Source: CAYUYV01 sp964449455
GTDB lineage: Bacteria; Pseudomonadota; Alphaproteobacteria; JAJFIK01
Reading direction: 5' to 3'
Length of the DNA stretch: 64,000 nt
NCBI GenBank assembly: GCA_964449455.1
Contig: CAYUYV010000002.1
Coordinates: 25,006-89,005 of the forward strand
Shown: positions 15,495 through 24,290 of the stretch, piece by piece
Layout of the letters: the number at the start of each line of letters is the position of its first letter
Numbering within the stretch: the first letter of the stretch is position 1
Made by a program: the position numbers and the translations under genes
The notes under the pieces: generated by a model
What the model saw: the letters and a program-made list of their open reading frames with translations, nothing else
The model's database searches: none
Told to the model about the DNA's origin: nothing

Positions 15495-17218
15495 GCCTTG
15501 CCGGGGCCAGCGAGCCAGCGCCAAGCCAAGCCACACCCTGGGCGCTGCGCGTCCAGGATGGGGTTGTGCTGGGCGTGATGGTGGTTCTGGCGGCGGCCTG
15601 CATCGTCTACGAATATCTACTGTCCCATTATGCGGGCCGCGTGCTGGGCATGATGGAACACGCCATTTTCGCGATGATCGGCGTGATGATCGTGGCCATG
15701 GGGCTCGGCTCCCTGGCAGCACGGAGGATCAAGGACCCGAACACCGGATTCTTGGTCGTGGAACTCACCCTCGCGATGCTTGGTGCCACGGGCATTTTGC
15801 TCATTGCCGGGGCCTTTGCCTTTGCCGAGGACCTTCCCATCATCATTGGCCGGAATTTCGGCCTGCCACCGGATGCCATTCCCCGGGGCGGGCTGACGGG
15901 CACACTCCGGGAAGCCACAGCTGTGCTTCCCTATGCCATTGGTGCCTTGATCGGCCTGCTGATCGGCATGGAGATTCCCCTCATCGCGCGCGTGCGCGAA
16001 CAGATCTACCGCAGCAATCTGACCCACAATACAGGCACGGTCTATGGCTTTGACTATGTGGGCGCAGGCCTTGGTGCGGCGGTGTTCATCACGGTTCTGC
16101 TGGCCCTGCCGCCGGAGCAGGTGGCCATCGGCGTTGCGGCCGTCAATCTCGCTGCCGGCGCTGTGTTCCTCACCCTTCGCTGGCCTCAAATCCGCATGCG
16201 GCGCAGCCTCGCGCTCGCCCATGGCGTGGTCCTGGCCGGCCTTCTCATCCTGGCGCCGCGGGCGGGCACCTGGCATGGCCTGCTCGAGGACAGTCTCTAT
16301 CAGGACACGGTCATTCTGTCGGAGGATACGGATTTCCAGCACATCACGGTGACCCGGCGCAGCACGGCCGAGGGCACGCCGCAGCATCTGCTCTATCTCA
16401 ATGGCCGGCTCCAATTCTGTTCCTGCGACGAGATGATTTACCATGCCATGCTCGTCGCCCCCCCATTGCTCGCCTCAGCGCGCACGAATGCCATCCTGCT
16501 GATCGGCGGCGGCGACGGGCTTGCGCTGCGCAATATCCTGCGCTGGGACCCCAAACGCGTCACCGTGTTGGAACTCGACCAACGGATGGTCTCGCTCTTT
16601 TCGACGCCCGAGACATCCGGCATCAATGCGCCCCTCGTCGCGCTAACCAACAACAGCTTCACCGATCCGCGGGTTCAGGTGATTTTTGGCGATGCCTTCA
16701 ACACGGCCCAGGCCTTGATGGCCGAAGGCAACCGCTTTGACGCCATTGTGGTCGATCTGCCGGACCCCAATCATCCGGACCTCAACAAACTCTACAGTGT
16801 CCGGTTTTACAGTATGCTGCGCCGGCTCCTCGCTGGCGATGGCGTCCTCTCCGTTCAATCAACAAGCCCGTTCCACGCCCAGGACGCCTTTTTGACCGTG
16901 GGCGTGACCTTGCGCGAAGCCGGCTTTGCGCAAATCGCCCGATACCGGACCAATGTACCCAGTTTCGGTGAATGGGGCTGGACCCTGGCCGCCCCCACGG
17001 GCGCGCCCTTGCCGGATCGCCTGGCGACGAGCCGGCACACGATCCCTGAGGGAAGTTGGGCCACCGCAGACCTGATCACAGCGGGTTTTGCCTTTCCGAA
17101 GGGCTTTTTGGCCAAGGAAAAGGCACTGGAGCCCAACACAATCTCCGGCAATCGGATGTACCGCTTACACCGGGACGCATGGGCCCGGGATGAGATTACC
17201 GTCACCGGGCAGCCTTGA
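15491..17218 (+). CDS. membrane-anchored polyamine aminopropyltransferase-like protein
   Basis: 575 residues. The N-terminal 230 hold about seven hydrophobic segments. The C-terminal half is a spermidine-synthase Rossmann fold: LLYLNGRLQFCSCDEMIYHAMLV, ILLIGGGDGLALRNILRW (nucleotide loop), VTVLELDQRM, VIFGDAFN, and FDAIVVDLPDPNHPDLNKLYS carrying the catalytic-Asp region. HEAL, usual in SpeE substrates sites, reads YHAML here. Membrane-fused SpeE-like proteins co-occur with DUF350 and PspA genes. An aminopropyl transfer to a polyamine or other amine at the inner membrane is inferred. Start overlaps the DUF350 stop. Confidence 0.88.
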   Translation: MSLAGASEPAPSQATPWALRVQDGVVLGVMVVLAAACIVYEYLLSHYAGRVLGMMEHAIFAMIGVMIVAMGLGSLAARRIKDPNTGFLVVELTLAMLGATGILLIAGAFAFAEDLPIIIGRNFGLPPDAIPRGGLTGTLREATAVLPYAIGALIGLLIGMEIPLIARVREQIYRSNLTHNTGTVYGFDYVGAGLGAAVFITVLLALPPEQVAIGVAAVNLAAGAVFLTLRWPQIRMRRSLALAHGVVLAGLLILAPRAGTWHGLLEDSLYQDTVILSEDTDFQHITVTRRSTAEGTPQHLLYLNGRLQFCSCDEMIYHAMLVAPPLLASARTNAILLIGGGDGLALRNILRWDPKRVTVLELDQRMVSLFSTPETSGINAPLVALTNNSFTDPRVQVIFGDAFNTAQALMAEGNRFDAIVVDLPDPNHPDLNKLYSVRFYSMLRRLLAGDGVLSVQSTSPFHAQDAFLTVGVTLREAGFAQIARYRTNVPSFGEWGWTLAAPTGAPLPDRLATSRHTIPEGSWATADLITAGFAFPKGFLAKEKALEPNTISGNRMYRLHRDAWARDEITVTGQP

Positions 17219-17271
17219 CATATTATGTCAGGCGTCCATCTTAGATCCAGACAGTCGAGGAGGCTGAACAG

Positions 17272-17679
17272 ATGACGACCGAGATCATTCAACGGCTTGA
17301 GGAAGTGGGTCAGGAAACGCTGGCCTATCCCTTCCAGATCGAGCCACTACCGGGCGAAGAGAGCGTTTATCGGGTGGTGGTGGACGGGCAGCCGGAATTC
17401 CCCATTGCCCTGACGGAAGCGGATGGAGAACTGCTGTGCATGGTGCGCCTCTTTGGCGTCAGTGAAATCGCGGAGGGCCGCAAGGGGGACCTTTTCGAGA
17501 CCATGCTGGCCGGCAATCTCACCCTGCCCTTGAGCACTTTCGGCGTGACGGATGGGGCCGTTTATCTGTTCGGCTCGCTCTCCTCGGCCTCGCGCACGGA
17601 AGTGATTGTGCAGGAAATCCAAGCCCTTGCCGGCAACACCGTTGAGGCCCTTGAACTCGTCCAGGACTATCTGACCTGA
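17272..17679 (+). CDS. DUF2170 family protein (YjfI-like)
   Basis: 135-residue acidic soluble protein, MTTEIIQRLEEVGQ..., matching the small YjfI/DUF2170 family found beside PspA-like YjfJ. GAGGAGG eight bases upstream fixes the start. No catalytic residues are evident; predicted mixed alpha/beta. It sits between the SpeE-like and PspA genes in the same operon. Function unknown. Confidence 0.8.
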   Translation: MTTEIIQRLEEVGQETLAYPFQIEPLPGEESVYRVVVDGQPEFPIALTEADGELLCMVRLFGVSEIAEGRKGDLFETMLAGNLTLPLSTFGVTDGAVYLFGSLSSASRTEVIVQEIQALAGNTVEALELVQDYLT

Positions 17680-17752
17680 CGCACCGGACCATCCGAGCCC
17701 GGACCTGTCTGCCCCCGGACCTGTCCGAGTATTCTCTGTGGAGATGAAAGCC

Positions 17753-18445
17753 ATGGGACTTTTGACCAAGATCGTGACGGCCATTCGCGGCGGCGCCCGT
17801 GAGGCCGGGGAGGCCATCGTGGACGCCAATGCCCTGCGTATCCTCGACCAGGAAATCCACGACGCAAAGCGCGAAATTCAGAAGGCGGAGCAGAGCCTTG
17901 CCGGCTTGATCGCAGACCAGGAAACCGCGCGCACCAAGCATGAGACCGCCCAGCGCAAAATCAGCGAACACGAGACCTATATCGCCCAGGCGCTCGACAA
18001 AGGCGACGAGACCCTCGCCCAGGAAATTGCGGAGCGAGTGGCCCAGTTCGACGAAGAAAGTGCCTATCAGAAAGGCATTGTCGATGACTTGACGGCCAAG
18101 ATCTCCCAGCAGAAGAGCTTTCTGCGCGATGCTCAGCGTAAGGTGGAAACGATGGAGCGCGAAGCACGCATGGTGAAGACGACGGAGCGGGTCCAGCGCA
18201 CAACCGCCTCGCTCGCCTCTTCCTTCGACAGCGGCTCGAGCCAGGTCGCCAAAGCGAGCGAAAGCCTCCAGCGCATTAAGGAACGCCAGGAGCGCCGCGC
18301 AGCCGAAATGAAGGCGGCGGAACAATTGAATCGGGAGCGCACGGGCGCCGACCTTGACGACAAATTGCGGGCTGCAGGCATCACGCCGGGCGCCGGCTCA
18401 AAGGCAAGTGATATTCTGGCCCGGGTGAAGGCGAAGCAGTCATGA
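17753..18445 (+). CDS. PspA/IM30 family protein (YjfJ-like)
   Basis: About 230 residues, almost wholly predicted coiled coil, with the PspA layout: amphipathic N-terminus MGLLTKIVTAIRGG, then NALRILDQEIHDAKREIQKAE... through a long helical hairpin to a short C-terminal tail. PspA/IM30 proteins are ESCRT-III-like membrane remodelling scaffolds that form assemblies on damaged inner membrane. GGAG precedes the ATG at 17753; GTG 17738 and ATG 17744 are alternatives. The stop overlaps the DUF2491 start by 4 nt. No PspF or sigma-54 elements were recognised nearby. Confidence 0.92.
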   Translation: MGLLTKIVTAIRGGAREAGEAIVDANALRILDQEIHDAKREIQKAEQSLAGLIADQETARTKHETAQRKISEHETYIAQALDKGDETLAQEIAERVAQFDEESAYQKGIVDDLTAKISQQKSFLRDAQRKVETMEREARMVKTTERVQRTTASLASSFDSGSSQVAKASESLQRIKERQERRAAEMKAAEQLNRERTGADLDDKLRAAGITPGAGSKASDILARVKAKQS

Positions 18446-19062
18446 AATTCCCCACGCTGAGCACCCTGTTCGGCGGCGCGGAGCGGCCGGTGGAGCGCAA
18501 GGCCATCCGCTCCCCGGACGGCCTTGAGGTCGGCGATTATGTGGAGTTCGGATTTTTGCCGATCCCCGATCTCTCCAACAAGCGCTTTGCCGTCGCCCAG
18601 ATCAATCATGTGGACTACGGCCATGGGGCCCAGCGGTCCCTGGTCCTGGCCAGTGGCGAGACGACCATCGGACTGTCTTACGAGGCTGGCGACCAGGGCC
18701 GTCAATTGATCGTCACAAAGCTTCTGCCCCGCAGCGATGTGGAGCAGCTCTTTGACATGGACCGCTTTGCGAGCGTGTTCGACAAAGGCCTCGCAAGCGC
18801 CCTGCCCCTTGTCGGCCGACCGGAGCATCTTGATGCCTGGCTCGATTCGTCAGGCTATGAGGAGCGCGTGGATGCGGTGCCGGCCCGGTTCCGCACCGCT
18901 GACGATCTTCAGTGGTCGTCCTTTGACTTCTACGAACTTGAGGGCATGTCCGACACGCGCTTGACCCTCGAAATCGAAGTCTATGACGACGAAACGGAAA
19001 TCTATGCGTGCCGTATCTTGCGCCCCGACGCGGTCGAGAAATACTGGCCGGCGGGTGCGTGA
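18442..19062 (+). CDS. DUF2491 family protein (YjfK-like)
   Basis: 206 residues, MKFPTLSTLFGGAERPVERKAIRSPDGLEVGDYVEF..., characteristic of the YjfK/DUF2491 family, mostly beta with an acidic C-terminus. ATGA overlap with the PspA stop implies translational coupling. In enterobacteria the homologue lies directly after the PspA-like yjfJ, as here. Function unknown; a PspA partner is inferred from the conserved pairing. Confidence 0.85.
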   Translation: MKFPTLSTLFGGAERPVERKAIRSPDGLEVGDYVEFGFLPIPDLSNKRFAVAQINHVDYGHGAQRSLVLASGETTIGLSYEAGDQGRQLIVTKLLPRSDVEQLFDMDRFASVFDKGLASALPLVGRPEHLDAWLDSSGYEERVDAVPARFRTADDLQWSSFDFYELEGMSDTRLTLEIEVYDDETEIYACRILRPDAVEKYWPAGA

Positions 19063-19085
19063 CGGCGGGTTTCGGGAGAGGCTCC

Positions 19086-19382
19086 TTGGCGCAGAACTCA
19101 AAGATCAAGGCCGTGCGCGCCGTGCAAATGGCAATGGATCTCGATATGCAGGTGGCCCGAGCCTTGCGGGTCCGGGCTGCCGAAGAGGATCTGACGCTCC
19201 AGGACTATATCCGGCGCACCCTGGGGCTTGACTTCAAACCGGCCCAGCGGCCGCGCCTGTCAATCAGTCTGTCCGATGCGGATTACGAGATCCTTGGCGC
19301 CCGCTATGGCCTTCCGCCCTATGACCGCTCTGCGATCAAGAAGGCGGTCATCACCACCCTGACGGATAGTGCCGATCCTTGA
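19086..19382 (+). CDS. small protein with ribbon-helix-helix-like N-terminus
   Basis: 98 residues from a TTG start preceded by a near-perfect GGGAGAGG six bases upstream. The first half (MDLDMQVARALRVRAAEEDLTLQDYIRRTLGL) has the beta-helix-helix spacing of Arc/CopG-type RHH DNA-binding proteins, including the AAEEDLTLQDYIRR pattern. The second half (RPRLSISLSDADYEILGARYGLPPYDRSAIKKAVITTL) looks like a second strand-plus-helices unit. It is last in the PspA-type operon and could be its autoregulator; this is an inference from fold resemblance. Confidence 0.6.
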   Translation: MAQNSKIKAVRAVQMAMDLDMQVARALRVRAAEEDLTLQDYIRRTLGLDFKPAQRPRLSISLSDADYEILGARYGLPPYDRSAIKKAVITTLTDSADP

Positions 19383-19507
19383 AGGGGATCCAGTACCGTT
19401 AAAGCGAATGGGGCACGCCAGTCCAGTGTTGCGACGTGGGGGCATGGTTCCCACGGGGAATGCGTCGTCCCATCGCGCCTCTCAAAGGCCCTCAACCAAA
19501 CCCCCGA

Positions 19508-21367
19508 TCAATCCTCTGCCTTGAGGGCAAGCAGCTCACAGCGCCGGATGGCCATCGCCGCTTCGGGTGTGAGGCCGGCGCCTTGGGGGTCATTCGCGTA
19601 ACGCGCGGCCTGGAAGAGGGAGAAGCCTGAAGCGGAAAGCAGGGAGAGCAGCTCAGCGGGGTCATGGCCGGCGGCCTGCTGCTGGGCCGGGCACCAGGTG
19701 AGCGCGATGCCAAGGCCCGGGCGTTGCACTGTCTGCGCCGCCCCCTTCAAGACCGCCAACTCGTGTCCTTCAACATCAATCTTCATGAGACTGATAGTGC
19801 CTGCACTGTGCAATATCCGGTCCAGCGTCACCACAGGCACATCGAACAGCGCATCATCATCCTCGCCCTGCCCCCCATCGAAGGCCCCTGCCGGGGGACG
19901 TGACGCGGGCACCCGGAAGGCACGCGAGCCCTCGTCATCGCCAGCAGCTGCCCGCTCCAGATGGATTGGAGCCATGGACCAGTTGATCTCCATATTCCGC
20001 ACCAGGAGATCCGCCAGCGCGGGATTGGGCTCAATGGCGATCACACGGCCCCCCTCACCCGAACCCAGATGGCTGGCAAGCAGGCAGGCGAAATAACCGA
20101 AGCCGGCCCCCACATCCACAAAAGTGGTGCCGGGCGGGCACAGTTTGGGCAACAGGGCCGAGAGTTTGGGTTCCCACTGACGATAGACCACGAGCTGGGG
20201 CGTCATGATCAAATCATCGCTCGGCACGAGATATTTCATGTTCTGGAGCGTCTGTACCAGGATGGCATCATCCGAAACGGGAAGACCAAAGGGCCCCACC
20301 AATTGGCGGACCTGGCTGCTGATGGTCTCGACACGTTTCAGACGCTGATCCATCGATTTCAGAAGATCCATCATCTGATCTTTCCGCAACCCTGCCATGG
20401 CGCCCATCAGCCGCTCCCCAAAATCCCAGGCAGTGGACGATGCGTTTTCCACCATTGCCGGCTGCGCAGGGGGCACGGCCGCACCGATCTGCCGCTCTCC
20501 ATTTGGTGCGGATACGGGGGCAGGCCGTGGTGGTATGAGGGCCGTACGCGGTGGCACATCGTCCGGTCCCGTCAGACGCTTAGGATCCGTATCCGCCCCC
20601 CGGTGAAGATCCGCCAGGAACCGGTCCACGAATCGATCGGACAAGGCATCAGACTGGCGGCGCAGTTTTGTGTCCGTCAGGACTGGAAGACGCCGCTCCA
20701 CACCCAAATAGGCCAGGGCTTCGGACAGATGCGGGCCTGGATCGGCCATCAGGTCTTCATAGGTGATCCGCAGGGGATTAAGTCCTGCCTGTCGGAAAAA
20801 GTCATCCCAGAGCTGATCATGGAGCTCATTCTCGCGCAGCGCTCCCAGGATTTCCTCAAAACGGTATTCAAGGGCCGGTTCCGGACCATCGGGGCGATAA
20901 ACATGCCAGCGTCCGGAGCGTTTGGCGCGCCAAAAACTGACAGCCTGGGCGAATTTGTCCCTGCGCACCACATGGAGCCAGCGCGCGTCCGGAAACTGGG
21001 CGGCGAAATCACCAGCCTGCCAGCGGTCAAAGCCGAGAGCCACGGCGAAATGGGTCCTGTGAGGCCACATCAACTTCGTGGTCAGAACACCGGCAGGACC
21101 ATTGTCAAGGATGGCGCGCAAAGCCGTGCGGCACGTGTCCGGATCCGCGTTTGGCGCACACAGCCGCCAGGACTCCGCGAATGTCTCCTTGCCCAAGCCC
21201 GGCACACCATTGGCGCTCAACATGGTGGCTGCAAAAGTACTCCCGGAGCGGAAGGTACTCGCCAAGATGATGCTGCGCTGAGTCCTCGACGCGGCCACCT
21301 CCTCCTGCCACATCGCCTGAAGATGAGGCTTAACGGCTTGCGTGTCGGAGGGACGGGCCTCGGCCAT
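19508..21367 (-). CDS. Stf0-type sulfotransferase fused to FkbM methyltransferase
   Basis: 619 residues. Residues about 33-240 are a sulfotransferase: ILASTFRSGSTFAATML is the PAPS 5'-phosphosulfate loop and VVRRDKFAQAVSFWRA the 3'-phosphate region, closest to the Stf0 (trehalose 2-sulfotransferase) type. After a Pro-rich linker, the C-terminal 230 residues are a FkbM SAM methyltransferase (TFVDVGAGFGYFACLLA, IAIEPNPALADLL, SLMKIDVEGHELAVLKGA). One chain may thus sulfate and O-methylate a glycan. The frame reaches 21427 with ATGA overlap to the upstream gene, but AGAGAGG before ATG 21367 favours the shorter form. Confidence 0.85.
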   Translation of the reverse strand: MAEARPSDTQAVKPHLQAMWQEEVAASRTQRSIILASTFRSGSTFAATMLSANGVPGLGKETFAESWRLCAPNADPDTCRTALRAILDNGPAGVLTTKLMWPHRTHFAVALGFDRWQAGDFAAQFPDARWLHVVRRDKFAQAVSFWRAKRSGRWHVYRPDGPEPALEYRFEEILGALRENELHDQLWDDFFRQAGLNPLRITYEDLMADPGPHLSEALAYLGVERRLPVLTDTKLRRQSDALSDRFVDRFLADLHRGADTDPKRLTGPDDVPPRTALIPPRPAPVSAPNGERQIGAAVPPAQPAMVENASSTAWDFGERLMGAMAGLRKDQMMDLLKSMDQRLKRVETISSQVRQLVGPFGLPVSDDAILVQTLQNMKYLVPSDDLIMTPQLVVYRQWEPKLSALLPKLCPPGTTFVDVGAGFGYFACLLASHLGSGEGGRVIAIEPNPALADLLVRNMEINWSMAPIHLERAAAGDDEGSRAFRVPASRPPAGAFDGGQGEDDDALFDVPVVTLDRILHSAGTISLMKIDVEGHELAVLKGAAQTVQRPGLGIALTWCPAQQQAAGHDPAELLSLLSASGFSLFQAARYANDPQGAGLTPEAAMAIRRCELLALKAED

Positions 21368-21423
21368 GGAACGCCTCTCTGGTTTATCGGTCAGCGGATT
21401 GCGTTGGGCACAGGCGTGTTGAG

Positions 21424-24090
21424 TCATGCAGACCGGGCAAGGGGCAGCGGCGATGGTTCATCCGTGGGCGCCAGACGCGCCGGAGTCCGGGCCACATCGG
21501 CATAATAGGCCTCCAGCGCGTCCACCATCGCCCGCGCCGTGTAGCGTTCCGTGAACAGCCTGCGGCCCGATTGGGCAAGGCGCAAACGGCGCGGTTCATC
21601 CAGAACAAGGGCCCGCAAAGCCGTGGCGAGGGCCGGGCCGTCACCCGGGGGCACCAAAACACCGGTTTCATCCTGATCAAGAATTTCACCAATGCCGCCA
21701 ATGCCGGATGCAAGTACTGCAGCCCCCACCCGCAGGGCTTCGATGACCACAAGGCCAAAGGACTCATATCGTGACGGGACCACGACAATATCCGCATCGC
21801 GATAGAGCTCAAGCAGTGCGTCACGACCCAGAACGCCAGCGAAACTCACGCGCGTCATCCAATCCGCTCCACCATGGGCACGCTCAAAGGCCGTCCGCAT
21901 GGGTTCTGTCGGCGCACCAATCGTGTCGTCCCCGGCGAAACTGACACGCAGATTGGGAAGCGAGGCCAGAAGCGCGGGGAGTTCGGACAAAAGAATATCG
22001 GCGCCCTTGCGGTGCTCAAGCCGGCCGACAAAAACCGCATGGACACGCTCGTCGGGGTCTGCCGCCGCCGTCCGGGCCATGGTGCCGGCCAGAGGATCCG
22101 CGGGCAGACCATGGGGGATGACAGTCACGCGGGACGGCTCCAGCGTCAGTCCGTGGGCCGCTTCCACATCACGGACCAGGGCCTTGGAATTGGCCAGGAG
22201 ATGGGGCGCCTCGCGCAGCATGCGCGTCTCGGCCGCGATAACCCGGTCCACATGATTGCGCCGAAAATCCACACGCTCCGTCCAATCCGGTTTGTGAGGC
22301 AGTGCCAGAGCCGCCGTGGTATGGACACTGACCACCAGAGGAATGGACCCTGCGGCCAGCACGCCCATGGGCTCCACATCCCAGATTGGGCCTGAGACAA
22401 CATGGAGCCCGCGGCGCAGGCGAATCCGCATGATTTCATCAAAGGCTGCCACGCAATAGCTGCGCAGGCTTTCCGGCAGATCGGGAAGAGCCGGAAACTG
22501 GCGGTTCGCCCCCCTGTCGGGCAAGATGCGATGGACCCAGATACCCTGCTCGAAATCCACCGTATGGCGATCATGGGGACTGCGCGTGATGACACTCACC
22601 TCATGACCACGCGATACAAGACCTTCCGCTGCCTGACGAGTCCACATGGCGATGCCACTGTCACTGTCGGGGCCCCAGCTCTGGGACAGGAACACGATCC
22701 GAAGGCGTTTCTCGGCGGACCGCCGTGTCGCAAACCGCAGGAAATCCCGCTCCCCATGGGCATCAAGCGTTTCGGACGACAGGAGTTTTGGCGCTTCAGG
22801 AGACAGGGCATCGCGCACACCGGCCTCAACGCCGTCCTCGATTTCGCGCGAAAGGCAGTCAAACTGCTCCTGGGTGACCTCATTGTGCCGAAGATCCCAG
22901 TCCAGATATGCCGCTTCCCGCTTGAGATAGCCACCGAGATATTCCATCGCCCGGGCGTTGCCATAAAGGGCCCCTGCGTGCCGGTGCACGAAATAGGCTT
23001 TGCTCCGAACCGGAATGAATTTCGACCGTGCAACCCGTCTTTCATCGCGCAGGTGACTGGGTGCGTATTTGTGGTGAACTTCCGCCTCCGGCACGATGGC
23101 GGTGCGCCAGCCGGCATCCATCATCCGCACATTGACATCGGTTTCATCAAGGAAATAGGCATATTCTTCATCAAATCCGCCCACGCCCATGAGGGCTTCC
23201 CGACGGAAGGCGGCATTTGTTCCCGTTGTACTGATGAAGCGATCACCGCCCGGCCGCTCATTGAGTCCCGCTTCGGCCAGGGTCTCGTGGCTCGTGTTGT
23301 CACCGAACCGGTCGGCCACGACGACGCGGCATTGGAAGGTCACCCCGGAATGGTCACGCGTGAAGCCGCCGGCAGCGCCAATGCCTGGGTCTGAAAAGGG
23401 CGCTGTCAGACGATCCAGCCAATCGGGTTCGGGCACCGCGTCATCATCAATAAAGGCCACCACATCGCCCCGTGCGGCGGCAAGGCCAATATTTCGGGAC
23501 ATGGCCAGATTGGCCTGTGGGCAGGACAGAACCGTAACGTCCGGGCCAGCCAGGGAAAGGACGCGATCCGTATCGTCCGTCGAGGGACCATTGACTACGA
23601 TCACTTCGACATTCGGATGGCGCAACTGGCGCAGTCCCTCCAAAGTCGCCCCCAGGGTCTTGGCCCTGTTATAGGTGTTCACAATGACGGAAACAGACGA
23701 GTGCTCGCCAACCTGCGCGAAAGCAGCCCCCAATTGCGCCCTGAGGCCAAGGGCATCGGCGGGCCGTACGCCCGCCTCCGGCTCCACCGCCTGCTGCTTC
23801 TCAATGGCCTTGAGCCGCGCCTCAATACCATCCAGGGCCGCAGCCATGACCTTCATCATGGATGCCAGGCTTTGGACATCGCGGGCTCCGCTTGCGCTGT
23901 CGGCCTGGACTTTACGAACCCCATCCACGACGAAGGCGAGCTGCTGCACCTCATCGCGAATGCGATCGATCACGCGCAGCCTGCGGCTCATCAGGACACA
24001 CCGCACAGCAACCGTCAGAACCGGTCCCAGGCCGGGCACCTTCTGAACATGGACATAGAGGCGTTTGTACCAGGCTTTGCGACGCGGCAT
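21424..24090 (-). CDS. bimodular GT2-GT4 glycosyltransferase
   Basis: 888 residues in two catalytic modules. A basic N-terminus and a coiled-coil-like stretch (about 30-120) precede a GT-A domain of family 2 (SVSVIVNTYNRAKTLGATLEGL, VVNGPSTDDTDRV, VVAFIDDDAVPEPDWLDRL; about 130-430). A GT-B family 4 domain follows (IVFLSQSWGPDSDSGIAMW, HAVFVGRLEHRKGADILL, VVVPSRYESFGLVVIEALRVG; about 470-870). Two successive sugar additions by one polypeptide are likely. It overlaps the sulfotransferase-FkbM gene by 4 nt if that gene starts at 21427. Substrates unknown. Confidence 0.88.
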   Translation of the reverse strand: MPRRKAWYKRLYVHVQKVPGLGPVLTVAVRCVLMSRRLRVIDRIRDEVQQLAFVVDGVRKVQADSASGARDVQSLASMMKVMAAALDGIEARLKAIEKQQAVEPEAGVRPADALGLRAQLGAAFAQVGEHSSVSVIVNTYNRAKTLGATLEGLRQLRHPNVEVIVVNGPSTDDTDRVLSLAGPDVTVLSCPQANLAMSRNIGLAAARGDVVAFIDDDAVPEPDWLDRLTAPFSDPGIGAAGGFTRDHSGVTFQCRVVVADRFGDNTSHETLAEAGLNERPGGDRFISTTGTNAAFRREALMGVGGFDEEYAYFLDETDVNVRMMDAGWRTAIVPEAEVHHKYAPSHLRDERRVARSKFIPVRSKAYFVHRHAGALYGNARAMEYLGGYLKREAAYLDWDLRHNEVTQEQFDCLSREIEDGVEAGVRDALSPEAPKLLSSETLDAHGERDFLRFATRRSAEKRLRIVFLSQSWGPDSDSGIAMWTRQAAEGLVSRGHEVSVITRSPHDRHTVDFEQGIWVHRILPDRGANRQFPALPDLPESLRSYCVAAFDEIMRIRLRRGLHVVSGPIWDVEPMGVLAAGSIPLVVSVHTTAALALPHKPDWTERVDFRRNHVDRVIAAETRMLREAPHLLANSKALVRDVEAAHGLTLEPSRVTVIPHGLPADPLAGTMARTAAADPDERVHAVFVGRLEHRKGADILLSELPALLASLPNLRVSFAGDDTIGAPTEPMRTAFERAHGGADWMTRVSFAGVLGRDALLELYRDADIVVVPSRYESFGLVVIEALRVGAAVLASGIGGIGEILDQDETGVLVPPGDGPALATALRALVLDEPRRLRLAQSGRRLFTERYTARAMVDALEAYYADVARTPARLAPTDEPSPLPLARSA

Positions 24091-24290
24091 GGGAGATCCC
24101 CATCTTTTCGATGCTTAACACGGCCCCGGACGAACCGCTCGGCCGTTGCCACCGGGACTGAACGGGTCGGCCGCTGGCCAAGCCGGCAAGAGCCATGCGC
24201 GGGGGCACCGCCACCGGACAGGCAAAAGACAGTGTGCCCGACCGCTTTTGGCCGCTGGTTCCATAATAAGCTGTTAATTGGGGTATCCGG

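Noticed and set aside
19961..21505. 514-codon plus-strand frame opposite the sulfotransferase-FkbM gene
   Set aside because: Composition shadow of the minus-strand gene, which has clear PAPS and SAM motifs.
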